DNA from: Cyanophora paradoxa | Lineage: Eukaryota; Glaucocystophyceae; Cyanophorales; Cyanophoraceae | NCBI GenBank assembly: GCA_004431415.1 | Contig: QPMI01000455.1 | Span: forward strand, 19,510 to 83,509 | DNA: 64,000 nt | Direction of reading: 5' to 3' | In this document: positions 9,788-21,125 of the stretch, one piece after another | How positions within the stretch are numbered: position 1 is the stretch's first letter | How the letters are laid out: each line of letters begins with the position of its first letter | Notes under the pieces: generated by a model | The model's database searches: none | What the model saw: the letters and a program-made list of their open reading frames with translations, nothing else | Told to the model about the DNA's origin: nothing | Translations under genes and position numbers: made by a program

Positions 9788-9852
9788 TGTTGTATATCTT
9801 TCTTAATAAAGACATATAAAAATAATGCAGGGAGACTGAAAATCGTAACAAT

Positions 9853-11223
9853 CTATAAATTAATTCTGCGTAAACCATCTTTGTCCAAAATTATATAGGA
9901 ATGCATGAGAGCGCGAACATTAACATCGATTACCTTATCTGAAGGCATGTAGAGGGTGAGGAAGGAAGAAGAGGAATTTGTTAAATCAACATAACCAGAC
10001 TGGGCAATATTTCGAATCGCCTTCTCTCCATCAATGCAGAAACTTAAACCTGAAAGGACATATTTATCTGCGACCTTATCCATGTTAGAGCATTTGAAGG
10101 CATCAGCAATTAGCTCAGCACCTTTGAGTAGGGAAATTGGCTCAGTGGCAAAAAGTCGCTGTCCATTAATTTCAACAGTGAAAGTAATATCTTTGGAGTT
10201 AGCATAGGTCTTAAGAACACTGTGGGAGCCATTGGATTTGTCAACAGTTTCATGATCACGAACTGAAACAAGCAGAGCATATACAAGACCTGAGATTTGA
10301 GAGAGGTTAATTCGATTGGGTTGGGCATTGCCCTTGGCAGGGAAAGCACTAGCATCTACAAATCCAATATCAAGGGAGGGAATAGCCATGCCAGTTGTCT
10401 TAACCTTTTCAATGACAGTAGCGAAAAGCTCATCAGAAACATTAATAGCATGCATGTAAAGGCGAGGAGAAGTAATAGAAATAACAGGAGTTGTTGCACC
10501 AAGACTGAAAGTTGTGATATTTTGACCAACATGGGCGAGTGTGGCATTAGCAGTATCACCAAGACCATCATCTTCTGTCTTATCAGCAACTGTCCCACCA
10601 ACAACAGGGAGAGAGCGACCACCATAGGAAGTTTCAACATAACCCTTTCCAGCATCCTTAAACCAAACAGTAACAACCATTTCACCAGATAAAGCACCAA
10701 GGGGAAGGTAGTGATTTAGCCAAGGCACAGGGATTTCAACAAAGAATGAGCCACCAAGGCGGTTGGTTCCATGAGCAGGGATGCCATGAACCATGCCCAT
10801 TGATCGCTTCTTTTTAGCTAGTTGATCCTCCGAATAATAGACCAGGGGGAAATGAGCAAGGAAATCAGATGGAATATGGTAGGTGTAAGATCCATAGGTA
10901 ATTTCAAGTCGCTGAACTAAAGCACCAACTGGGCGAGTGTATCCATTGCGAACTAGGTCAGTATCACCAGCAAACGTGATGGCTGGAAGGTCGAAAGCAA
11001 GTTCGAGTTTTCCACAGAAATTGTAGCGAGGTAGCTTGAAGGAAATGCGATTTCCAACATTATTCTCAAAAGTATTGCTGGGATTCACAACAACTAGAAC
11101 TGGCTTAGATTTGGATTCGAGACCAAGCATAAGGGAGTTATCCAGGAAAAAGGCTTTCGCCTCTTCTGGGGTTGTTAGGGCTTCTTTCAGCGAAAGTCTT
11201 TGAAGCGTGGAAGTGATATCCAT
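9853..11223 (-). CDS. Major capsid protein, double jelly-roll type
   Basis: 456 residues from the ATG MDITSTLQ. This start is chosen over one 14 codons upstream because a TATAATAAAAGAG late-type box lies just before it. The segment FFVEIPVPWLNHYLPLGAL followed by VVTVWF matches the pattern of double jelly-roll capsid proteins of NCLDVs and Polintons, and beta-rich segments cover the chain. Position beside the packaging ATPase supports the call. It uses more CGC/CGT-type codons than its neighbours, as expected of a highly expressed gene. A variable segment at about 10530-10620 differs strongly from the right copy. Confidence 0.8.
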   Translation of the reverse strand: MDITSTLQRLSLKEALTTPEEAKAFFLDNSLMLGLESKSKPVLVVVNPSNTFENNVGNRISFKLPRYNFCGKLELAFDLPAITFAGDTDLVRNGYTRPVGALVQRLEITYGSYTYHIPSDFLAHFPLVYYSEDQLAKKKRSMGMVHGIPAHGTNRLGGSFFVEIPVPWLNHYLPLGALSGEMVVTVWFKDAGKGYVETSYGGRSLPVVGGTVADKTEDDGLGDTANATLAHVGQNITTFSLGATTPVISITSPRLYMHAINVSDELFATVIEKVKTTGMAIPSLDIGFVDASAFPAKGNAQPNRINLSQISGLVYALLVSVRDHETVDKSNGSHSVLKTYANSKDITFTVEINGQRLFATEPISLLKGAELIADAFKCSNMDKVADKYVLSGLSFCIDGEKAIRNIAQSGYVDLTNSSSSFLTLYMPSDKVIDVNVRALMHSYIILDKDGLRRINL

Positions 11224-11276
11224 TATATTCTCTTTTATTATACTGCAACATAAAAAATCTACCAATGATCCTTAAT

Positions 11277-12286
11277 TTATGCGAAGTTTGTAATAACTGG
11301 ATAGGAAGGGTGAAGCTGTGACATTCGCATCTTGAAGTATTCATAAACTGGGTCCCCAGCTGGCTCATCACCATAGCGAATTTCAAAGGTAAGATGAACA
11401 GGTTGACCCTCAAAATCAATTGGTTCATTAATAGCATTTACAATATCAACCGAGAAAGTGGATAATCCAACCTTTTTATTATAGTATTTGTAAAGTGGGT
11501 GAGCTTCTGTTGAATTGTAAACAACATGCTCACCATAGTCTTTATCAGGGACCACTATTTTGTGAAAGTAACCAGTCAGAAGACCATCCCCACATTGCAC
11601 CAGATCACCCAGCTCCTTTACTCTCACAAACAAAACACTGTCCCTGGTCTTCTCAGGCTCAAAAGAAGATATAATGCCATTCACGCGACCACCAGTAAAG
11701 ATTCCATCAGTGAGAGCATCATAGACCTGTGATTGGATTGGGGAGTTACCATATCTTCCAGGATCAAGACCCAGCAGTCTAGCTGAACTCAACAGCTTTT
11801 GGATTGTTTGTTGGCTTGGGTTCACAGCTACTGAGAAAGCCAAGTAAAATGGTACTGCTGAGTGGAATATAATTCGTTTCAGTGATTCATCCCATTTGCA
11901 GCGAATGGATGGTTGGGGATTTCTGCCTTCGAATTTAGAGTTAATTACATTCACCAGTTGCTGGTGGCTTTGGATGGGGTGTTTCGACTTATAATGAATT
12001 GTTTCCATTGTTCATAGTCAGCAGCTGGGCGAACTGTTGGAATTCCTGAGCTTCCAGCTCCAGGAGTTTGTTCAGAATAATAAATGCTAAATGCATTGTC
12101 AACTGTCACATCTCCTGCTTTGGTTTCACCACTCACCATAGGGATACTGTTATAAAATTCGGCTGAGACCAGTCTCACAGCCCTCACATTCTCATAACTA
12201 CTGGGGAGTCTAGCCACAAAGCTTGATGTGGGACCATCACCAGAGATTGTATTAAATGAGCTAACCTCGATGTAATCCACAGGCAT
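11277..12286 (-). CDS. Putative minor capsid (penton-like) protein, one-base frameshift
   Basis: About 336 codons, intact in the right copy (49106-50116). The N-terminus (IEVSSFNTISGD, then SSFVARLP, then RLVSAEFYNSIP) shares a layout with the divergent neighbour at 12316: a short polar lead, a beta strand and an Asn-Ser-Ile motif. In this copy the frame is lost at about 11976-11979, where a G run on the plus strand is one base shorter than in the right copy. Position between the capsid gene and another capsid-like gene supports a structural role; single jelly-roll penton identity is inference. Confidence 0.6.
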
Positions 12287-12315
12287 TCTTCTTTTATCTA
12301 TATTTATATATTAAA
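12287..12315. promoter_or_regulatory. 29-bp bidirectional late-type promoter
   Basis: Only 29 bases separate the divergent start codons of the two minor-capsid candidates. The gap is nearly all A/T, with a central TATATTTATATATTAAA, and is preserved in the right copy (49077-49105). It must hold the initiation signals for both genes. Confidence 0.5.
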
Positions 12316-13248
12316 ATGAACCGGCTCGTTAATATTGATAGCAGGGATAGAAGCCAAGGACAAAATGAAAACTCTTACAGGGTCACCCTCACAACTCCAG
12401 TAGAGAGACCAAGGGAATGTAGGGTTCTCTATGCAGAGATTCCAAACAGTATCTATAACAGTGTGGGAACTGATCATCTAACAGTTCAGTTTAATTACCA
12501 AGATGGTTCATATAACCAAGTGATCACACAACAAGTGTATCCCCTTCCCAGTGGCTACATCAATCAGGGTCATTTTGGGGTAACACACCCTTATAATTAT
12601 GGGCTGAACTATTCAAGCTTCCAAACCATTGCAGGCAAAACAGTAGCTTTTGAGTTCAAGATATTCTATAACCCAACTACCTATAAAGTGGAGTTTTACA
12701 GTAACCATGAGTTTCGTTTTATTGCAAGCAACCAGAGAATAGGAAAGCTTTTGGGTGTAAGTTCTACTGAATACACCACTGGGTATTATAGCACTCCTCC
12801 TGTTGGTGGATCTCCCTATCGACCTGAGAACCTTTTAAAGTATGATGGCAAACCTATTACACCTGATCACCCAGCATGGGGAATCACCTTCTCAGGACCC
12901 AGACTCTCCTCTAAGCCCTTGCAATATTATTTTGACAGCAGGAAGATGTCTGATATGAATGCTGAGCAGTATCTGTACATGCATATTAAAGAGCTGTCCC
13001 CCTTTGCCAGCAGACACAATATAATTCCAAAATCGCAACCACAAAACCAGGGAGCTATCCTTAGATTGCAATTGAGTAAAGATATAGGGGGCTATGTTTA
13101 CCATAGTGGTGAACATGCAGAATTTATTCAAATCAATGACAGAAACCTGGTGATAAGGGAACTCACAGTTGAGTTTAAAGATTACTTTGGTGAACTGATT
13201 GATATGAATGGAATCGATAATTCTTTTCAGTTGGAGTTTATCGAATAA
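12316..13248 (+). CDS. Putative minor capsid protein with N-terminal NIDSRDR motif
   Basis: 310 residues beginning MNRLVNIDSRDRSQGQNENS. The (N/V)DSRDR opening, followed by a beta strand and a LYAEIPNSIYNS segment, is a pattern I associate with minor virion proteins of large eukaryotic DNA viruses; a jelly-roll fold is likely but not provable here. It is divergently transcribed from the 336-aa protein, and its 3' end overlaps the phospholipase gene by 11 bases tail to tail. Conserved at the same length in the right copy (48144-49076). Confidence 0.55.
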   Translation: MNRLVNIDSRDRSQGQNENSYRVTLTTPVERPRECRVLYAEIPNSIYNSVGTDHLTVQFNYQDGSYNQVITQQVYPLPSGYINQGHFGVTHPYNYGLNYSSFQTIAGKTVAFEFKIFYNPTTYKVEFYSNHEFRFIASNQRIGKLLGVSSTEYTTGYYSTPPVGGSPYRPENLLKYDGKPITPDHPAWGITFSGPRLSSKPLQYYFDSRKMSDMNAEQYLYMHIKELSPFASRHNIIPKSQPQNQGAILRLQLSKDIGGYVYHSGEHAEFIQINDRNLVIRELTVEFKDYFGELIDMNGIDNSFQLEFIE

Positions 13249-14792
13249 AGGCACCTGTAAAGTCAACTCTCATTGTGGGAGCATTCACATACACAAGGGG
13301 ATAAATGCGAATATATCTTATTCTCAGAGAATAACCTATGTAAAAAGCATCCTTGATGCTGAGAGGGAACCCACTCAATAGAGCCACATCACCAGAGTTG
13401 TGAGCATTGTTAATGTTCTCACAGACATATATTTTGTTTTGCCCATCTGATCGAATAAAAGACCAGTTGATCCCATCAGTGGATGTTGCCACATTGAAAG
13501 TCTTAATAAAAGCATTGGTGTCCCCTGATCCATAGGCAATCACAGAGGAGAGTTCAAAAGTATATGGAAAAGCAACTTGAAGGTATTCAGTGGGGTTTCC
13601 CATATCTGTTCAGGAGCATAGGCTCCAGCTTCCCAGCCAAATGCTGAAGGTCTAGCCATGAAAGGCTCTTTACCTGTCACAGAGGATGAGGCAGTAAAGG
13701 CATCATCTGCAAGCTGATACCAATTGGCATCCAAAGGAGGTGATGTAGTGAGAGTGGATGAAATGTAAGCCTTTGAAGGGTTCTTTAGTTCATAGTTTGC
13801 TACTAGTAGGCTGCAAAGCTTATTGATCATATCATTGTTTGCTGCAATGTATGTTTCAGTGAATGCAAGCATGTCTGGGATCTTAGATGTGTCATCCAGG
13901 GAGCTTACTATATGATTTGGAAGAGGGACTGATAACCTATAGTATCTCCCATAATCCTGATCATAGTTGTAGGGTAACAACTCCTCCATCTTATCAAGGG
14001 CAGAAAGCTCACTTGCAGCCATGAGCATGTTAATCAATGGGCTTCCATCTGTTGAGGCAATCCATGAGAGAATACCCCAGCTGTTGACAGTCTCATAAGC
14101 ATAACCCACATAATCAGACTCTAAATATGGGTCCACCTCTCCACAAGAGATGCTTATTACTATAATATCATCATCATCACTGTAAATCTTCTTTGCATGG
14201 CTGTAACCACACACACTGGGATTATTGTTTCCCGAAATGGCACCATCAATGAGACAGACATATACTCCCCGATTGAAATCAACAATGCTTACAGGAGAGA
14301 AATATGTAGGAGCAGCAGAAGTAGCCCTAGCAGCAATCTTACAAGGCATAAAGTTGTAATTGTTGTCATTTGTGATAAATATTGGTTTCATATTCTGAGT
14401 ATCAAAGGATGTGATCACAATGTCCTTAAGGGAATCCTGTATTAGTGATTCACCAGTAACTGAATTGATTGCAGTCTCCAAGGGTCCCACATCATACTTT
14501 GTGTTAAATAGGGCATTTTCAATGATATTTCGAGGATTTGCGAAAATCAAGGGCAGTTGAGTTAGGTAAATATTGTGTAAATCGTTTGCTGTCAGTTTAG
14601 GTTCACCTGGTTTATCAGGATGCCTGATGTTTAACCCAATAGCAATGATCCCACCAGTGGAAGTTCCACTCACAAGATCCACAAGATCGATTATTCTCCT
14701 GCCAGTTCGATTTTCGATTTCTTTGAGCAGCCTGGTTATGATAATGCCCCTTGCACCTCCCCTGACAAACTGAGAACTACTTTGAGAGGCAT
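13238..14792 (-). CDS. Patatin-like phospholipase with C-terminal discoidin-like domain (two frameshifts)
   Basis: Acyl hydrolase expected to cleave membrane phospholipids, perhaps for endosome escape. The oxyanion loop (SGGGARG) and nucleophile elbow (GTSTGG) sit in the first 50 residues, and the catalytic Asp is in LIDGAISG near 190, the standard patatin Ser-Asp dyad. From about residue 375 the chain looks like an F5/8-type discoidin module (TEYLQVAFPYTF, STDGINWSFI, YIRIYPLVY, ending RVDFTGAFIR). The right copy (46598-48154) is open over 518 codons. Here the frame is lost near 14757 and 13598, each a one-base shorter G/C run. Upstream AGTAAAAGATG-type late sequence is shared by both copies. 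Confidence 0.75.
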
Positions 14793-14835
14793 CTTTTACT
14801 TATCAGGAATTTTATAAATCCATATAGTAAAAGCC

Positions 14836-17800
14836 ATGAGCTTCAATTACCCACCCAATCTAGAAACCATTCAAGATGATAATGCAAGCAGCACCAAGCA
14901 TGTGAACTTTGATAATATTAAAGTAAAGGGTTCAGTTTCAATTGACCACAGCTCTGATAATTCATCAAAGACTCAATCAAGGGAGCATGCTTTATCTGTG
15001 AATCAAACCGATCCAGATAAAGAGGATGTCAGTGTTGCTTTTAGTTTGGGTAATGTGAAAGCAAACCAAGTGGCAGAGATCAAAGCCACCAGAAGGAGAC
15101 CTAGGAAACTGAAAACCAGTGGCACTCACCCAGATATACCTTCCAGGTTCGATAGTGGTCGATTGATTTTCAATGTTCAAGATGAGCAGGGCAAACAGAA
15201 CACAGCTTTACGAATTTACAATGAGGGCAGCACTGCAAAAGCTGAGGTCCCCCAAGTATTGCAAGTGGGTCCCATTGCCAATACAAATCAGGTCTCCTAC
15301 ACAAATGATGTCTACCCCAAGGATATTACATATGACTTTGCAAGAAATGAGCCTTTTGGGTTCTTTACTCCAAAAGATGTCCATCAAAAAAAGCCATCAA
15401 TTACAATCAACAGTAGCCCCAGTCAACCAGTAGCAATCCATTTGCATCCTGATTTAGTCGAAATGGATAGGCACCTTTTGCCTTTGTATAGCAATGTGAA
15501 AGACCTTGGAATTAGAACCAGGCAATGGCGAAATATCCATGGCAGCAATGTGTATGCAAATGGGGAGAAACTTGTGAGTGAGAAAACTCTAAGGGAAATA
15601 ATTGAGCATTATGGTCCCAATGGACCAACAGTTCCATTCCCTATTCCATTTCCAAATGGACCTCCCGATTTAACACCAAAGAAACAGCCTGGAAGAGAAT
15701 ACACAGCAACTGAAGATGTAGCCTTTGGGCAGCATATTGTGAGTTGGGAGCAAGTTCGCAATAAACCTATAATTGAACCCAGAAAGCAAATAGATGAGCA
15801 GTATTTACCTCCTGAAGTCGATATATTAGAGCTTGATGAATATCAATTCGTTCCAGATGAGGAAGAGTATTTACCAGATGGTTTCGACCCACAAGAGTAT
15901 GAATATGATCAATATGACCCCAATGAGGAGGAAATATTACCAGATGGCTTAGACCCACAAGAGTATGAGTATGAGCAGAACTATGAACCCCATGAGGAGT
16001 ATTTAGCAGATGGACATGATCCACCAGCTGTTGATTATGAGCAACCTTATGAACCCCATGAGGAATTACTACCAGATGGATTTCGACCTGAGATCTGGGA
16101 GTTCTTTCCTGATTATGAACAAATTAATAATAAACCTGCAAAGTATCCCCCAGAGGATCACAATCATGATTGGGATGAGATCTTAGGCAAACCTCAAAAG
16201 TATCCACCAGAGGATCACAGGCATGATTGGGGTGAAATTGATGGGATTCCAACTGAGTTCCCACCAAGCAAACATGAACATACTTGGGATGAGATCAATG
16301 AACAACCAGAATTCGCAAAGGTGGAGCCTCTTGATAACTTGGGGGTTTCTCTTTACCAGACTTGTAATATCCCTGAAAGAATCTTTTTGAATGAACACTA
16401 TGTACATGTGAATGGGACACTTGCAAATTCAGCTATGAGAGGACCACTTCATATTAGGACATTACCAGGCTCTTTTGAAACCCCACCACCACCAGGAGCA
16501 ACCATACCAAATATCTTTGTGTCAAGCTACATGGAGGCTGACATTCCCACAGATACATTCAGAGTCCCAACAGACCCAGCAACCTACCAAAATTACAACT
16601 CTGCTATACAGGTTCATGTAGCAGATGTAAGCAGTTTAGATGGCTCAAGACCAATGATAGTTTTCAGTCGAGATAAGTATTCCTACATTCCCATAGTGGG
16701 AACTGCAAATGATAATTATGGAAGGGCAGAGCTTGCATGGATTAAAACAGATTATGGTGGGGTTCTGGAAGCCAATCAGAGGATGGCAGCAAAAAACATA
16801 CACAATGAAAATATTTCGAGAGTGGTCACAGAGGATTATCTAGAAGATCAAGGATATATTGATGAAGGTGAACTCACAAATATTCTTTCTCTTTTTGTGA
16901 TCAAAAATGACACAAACCTTACAGTCACTTCCAATATCTACACCAGTAACCTTTATACAAGTAACATTTTCACAAGTAACCTATGGGCAAGTAACATTTG
17001 GACAAGAAAACTATGGGCAGATGATATTTACACAAGTAATCTTACAGTGTATCGAAATATAACAATTGGAACACAAAATACTATACAAATACTTTATAGA
17101 CCTTACTATGCTGTTACTACTGTCATTGATCCAGCCCCAATTATTCCAAATTGTATATTTGCATGGAAAGCATCAGGTCAACATGGTCAGTTGATATATT
17201 ATCAAGGTCAGATATATAACAGAGTTACTACACAGATACCATATCTAACAAATTATTCGAATTGGGAAACTGTTTATTATTATTTGAATGCAACCCTAAA
17301 CAATCAAATTTCGATTGGGAAAGAATTAAACATGGCTTATAGGAATAGTGTTTCAATAGATTGGTCATTAGGTCTTACATTATTCTTTATAGGTAGGATC
17401 AATACAACAAACCCTTCTTATATGTTGAGTATAAGGGATAGTTCTTATCAAAATTGGATTGGATATGGTTGTAAAAATCAAAAGTTTGGTGTTTCACTAC
17501 AAATTCAAAACGATATAGAAAATGCAACTCCTCCATTATTCGATGCATCATATATTGTTAATTCGTGGAATTATTGGGATTTCACTGTTTCCTCAGAGCA
17601 AATTGTCGTAGGAATGGGTGGTATTGATATTGGAACATCATCGGGTGATTTTCTTCCACCTTCTAATTTTGCATCATTTGGTTCTTCTGTTGCTAATGGA
17701 GATCTTGCCGAAATTATCGTTTTCAATCGTGCGTTATCTATTGAAGAAAAGAACGCGGTTAGATATTATATACAATTATTGTATGGATTTCCAAATACGC

Positions 17801-20777
17801 AGCCCATATTGAATAATGAAGATCTTAAAATTAATTCGAGCAATATATTTATTGAAAATCTCACAGTTACCAAAAATGCAACTCTACCACATCATCCAAC
17901 ATCGAATGTTGTTTTAGATTGGTTAGCAAAACAAAAACACACAAAAGCAGATATTACGGATTTCGCCCATACTCACACAAAAGATCAAATCACAGATTTC
18001 GCCCATACACACACCAAAGATCAAATAACAGATTTCGCACATACTCACACAAAAGATCAAATAACAGATTTCGCACATACTCACACAAAAGATCAAATAA
18101 CAGATTTCGCACATACTCACACAAAAGATCAAATAACAGATTTCGCCCATACTCATTTATGGGAGCATATCACAAATCCTCCGTTAACCTTCCCACCTGA
18201 TTCACACACTCATGATTATTCAGAGATTACAAATAGCAACCACAGGCACCCATGGAGCGAAATAGATCAACAGCCAGTATTTGCACAATTGAATGCGATT
18301 GGAAATGTTTTCAATGGAGTCACACTTTACCAATCCAGTAATACACCTGAAAGGTTATATTTGAATGATCATTATGTCAGTCTTAATGGGACTTTTACAG
18401 GTGAAACAGGCACACCGATGGTGGGAACTCTTGCAGTAAGATTACCCAGGGATCCAATCGTAAATGGAGTGTATAGTGGCGATTTCAATGTAGGAGTAAA
18501 CGATACTTTCCCCAGTATCTATGTTACGAATTATCACCCAGGAGAAATAGGACAAGTAGCGGATTTTTCAGCAGCTATTCAAATTAACGTAACAGATCAA
18601 AGCGCATATGATGGAGCAAGACCTAAAATAGTATTCACAAGGGAGAAAGTTGTAAACTACCTTCCTGTAGCAGGACAACCCACAGATGATCATGGGAAAT
18701 GTGAGATTGCATGGATAAAAACGACATCAGGTGGCGCCTTAGAAGTCAATCAGAGGATGGCAGCAAAAAACTTACACAATACAACCCTTTCCGGTGTTGT
18801 TACAGATGATTACCTAACCAATAAAGGGTATCTTACAACAGCAGATTTAAGCAGCTATGTAACAGAAAGTGAATTGGGAACGACTCTAAATAATTATACA
18901 ACAGATGCAGAGTTAACAGCAGCTCTAGGAAATTATTTACCTCTTACAGGTGGGACAGTTAATGGAACTGTAAACGCTACTAGTCTACAAATTGGTGGAA
19001 ACACAATTCCAAAAGGATATGATTTCGATCAATTAGATGTAGTATCAACAGATAGAAGCGCAAATAATTGGAATTTGAATTGGTCACCAAGAACAGGACA
19101 AACAGGATGTTATACAACACCACAAAATGATGAAGATTGTAGCGGTTGTTTTATGAGGTGGACTGTCCCCACAGGTATGAAATCATTTTATATTCAGCAT
19201 ATGCCTTGGTATAATGGCAGATATTTTGATATCTATGGTCAGACTCTCAATAACAATCAGCATTTCTTAAAACGTGTAAACGATTATCAAGGAATACAGT
19301 CAGTAAATCATGATGGGACAAATAATACTATCTTGTTTGTATCAATTAATTGCGAGTTTTACAAGTATATTTATGTTCAAGGTCGAAAAGGTCGCATTCA
19401 TCTCACAGGAGTTTTTGGTTGGAGTAGGCAGAGGGCAACAGATAATGATGTTGGTATGATCTCTTGGGATAATATTTACAGTCGCCCCGCATTAATTACA
19501 GCCGCAGACCTCCCAGGAACGGCAACATGGGCAACAAATACATGGTTAAAATCAACCGACACTGTTCCGCGAATTTGGTTTGGAAATGGTGATTGCACAT
19601 ATATTCGAGGTTATGGAAATGGTGATGGTGTTTCAATTGAATTCAGAGACTCAGCAGATGGAGCAATATTAAAGTCTTATAACAATGGTAACTTTTGGGT
19701 GAAAAACACTATTACAGCACCCACTATTAATGCTACTACCAAACTCCAAATAAATGGTAATGATGTCCCAAAGTTTCACACATCGGATTCATCAAAAGGA
19801 GGAATTGAATTTAATAGATGTTCTTATAACGATTGGACATGGGCGTGGAGTGCAGCATGGGATCCATATTATAATTATGGTTCATATGTTTATAATAATC
19901 AAACGGATGATCAAACTTCAACCGCTTGGATAGACTTCGATATTCCAGAAGGATATCTCAAAGGAACAGCGTTTTTAACTTATCTACCTTGGACTAACTC
20001 ACGAATTTTTGAAATTTGGGGAGTGAATCGACAAGGAAATGAAGTTTTTATTACATCAGTGAATAGTTATCATCCTTATTCTACATCTCCGGATGGTAAC
20101 CACAGTGGTTTAAATAATGTTCCTATACATCTTGGTAATCGATTTCTCACAATTCGAATTAGACCAAAGATTGGAAGAGTTCATATTATGGGTATAAGTT
20201 ACATGAAAATTTGGGTTGGACATAGTTATGGTGGTCACACCGGCTATATTCATTGGAATAATGTTTATAGTAAACCAAATATCTTAACAGGAACTGTGGG
20301 GACTTGGTTTAATTCCAGTGATGGATACCATCGTATTCATTTCGGAAATAACACCTCTACATACCTGAAAGGAAGGGGAAATTATCCAATTGTATTTCGA
20401 AATGAATTAGATTCTGATGTTTGTTGGATTGATCATGACGGGCGGATGTGGATAAACAATTATTTAACACAAGGAAGTGACATAAGATACAAAACAGATA
20501 TTAAAAAGATAACCGGCGCTCTCAAAGCTGTTGAGAAATTAGAGGGAGTGAGTTTTAAACGAATTGGAAGTGAAAAAGATGGAGTTAAATTAGGTTTAAT
20601 TGCACAAGATGTTCGAAAGGTAATACCAGAGGTAGTTAATGTTAAAAAGACGATGGCTACCTATCTCTTGAATACACAGGTTTAATTCCAGTTCTCATTG
20701 AAGCTGTGAAGGAGTTGTCCCAAAAATGCAAAGATCTACAGGATCAAATAGACCAAATTAAAAATGTCAAAGTATAA
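14836..20777 (+). CDS. Giant fibre protein with LamG-like domain and S74 self-cleaving chaperone
   Basis: About 1,980 codons. In order: a polar N-terminus; acidic PDGxDPxEYEY repeats (about 340-425); Tyr/Pro/His-rich repeats such as KYPPEDHNHDWDEI (about 435-490); a first 200-residue beta domain (about 481-680); short YTSNL repeats (about 700-730); a LamG/concanavalin-like domain (about 768-980); six 12-residue repeats TKDQITDFAHTH; a second copy of the 200-residue domain (about 1135-1338); further beta domains; and a C-terminal S74 chaperone with the Ser-Lys dyad (GSDIRYKTDI, Ser about 1881, Lys about 1886). S74 domains trimerise fibres and then cut themselves off. The frame is lost near 20650, where an A run is one base short; reading continues to 20777. 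Confidence 0.8.
17941..18156 (+). repeat. 36-bp tandem repeat, six units, inside the fibre gene
   Basis: Six in-frame units encoding TK(A/D)(D/Q)ITDFAHTH. The first unit is divergent and the inner ones are almost identical, so the array grows by unit duplication. The right copy has five units. The His-rich repeats resemble shaft repeats of trimeric fibres. Confidence 0.9.
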
Positions 20778-20780
20778 TAA

Positions 20781-21086
20781 ATGGCGACCTATCCTCTTGG
20801 TGGAACCACCTATTCTACTGAGCCTGTTGCGCTTTCTTTTGATACAATCACCCTTGTAAACGCATTACAAACAGTTGAAAAAACGATTCAGCAAACTAAC
20901 AAGCTCTCACCAGTTGTCAATGAGTATAAAAACCTCTTGGTTAATGTCCTTGCTCAAGCTGCATATGGTGACCCTGTTGCTAAATACACTGAGTGTGATA
21001 ACAACATTAAAGCAATGACATCCAACCTGCAAGTTCTTTCAACTGTTTACCAATCCCTTGGATCGAATTTAATCACTTTGGCTTGA
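20781..21086 (+). CDS. Small helical protein downstream of fibre, unknown
   Basis: 101 residues, starting three bases after the fibre stop codon (once the fibre frameshift is allowed for). It is mostly helical, with a central segment (KTIQQTNKLSPVVNEYKNLL) and no Cys cluster or membrane segment. Tight coupling to the fibre gene suggests a virion or assembly partner. The right-copy protein (40355-40660) is almost identical except near the N-terminus (GGTPMTGEPVAL against GGTTYSTEPVAL). Function not recognised. Confidence 0.6.
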   Translation: MATYPLGGTTYSTEPVALSFDTITLVNALQTVEKTIQQTNKLSPVVNEYKNLLVNVLAQAAYGDPVAKYTECDNNIKAMTSNLQVLSTVYQSLGSNLITLA

Positions 21087-21125
21087 TTGCAGTTTATTTT
21101 TCTTTCCTTCTTAGTAAAAGAAGCA

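Noticed and set aside
20470-20777. Prophage origin of the fibre and hence a bacterial genome
   Set aside because: The S74 domain alone is phage-like. Ty3 and DIRS elements, Polinton PolB and integrase, and TATA-like promoters place the locus in a eukaryote.
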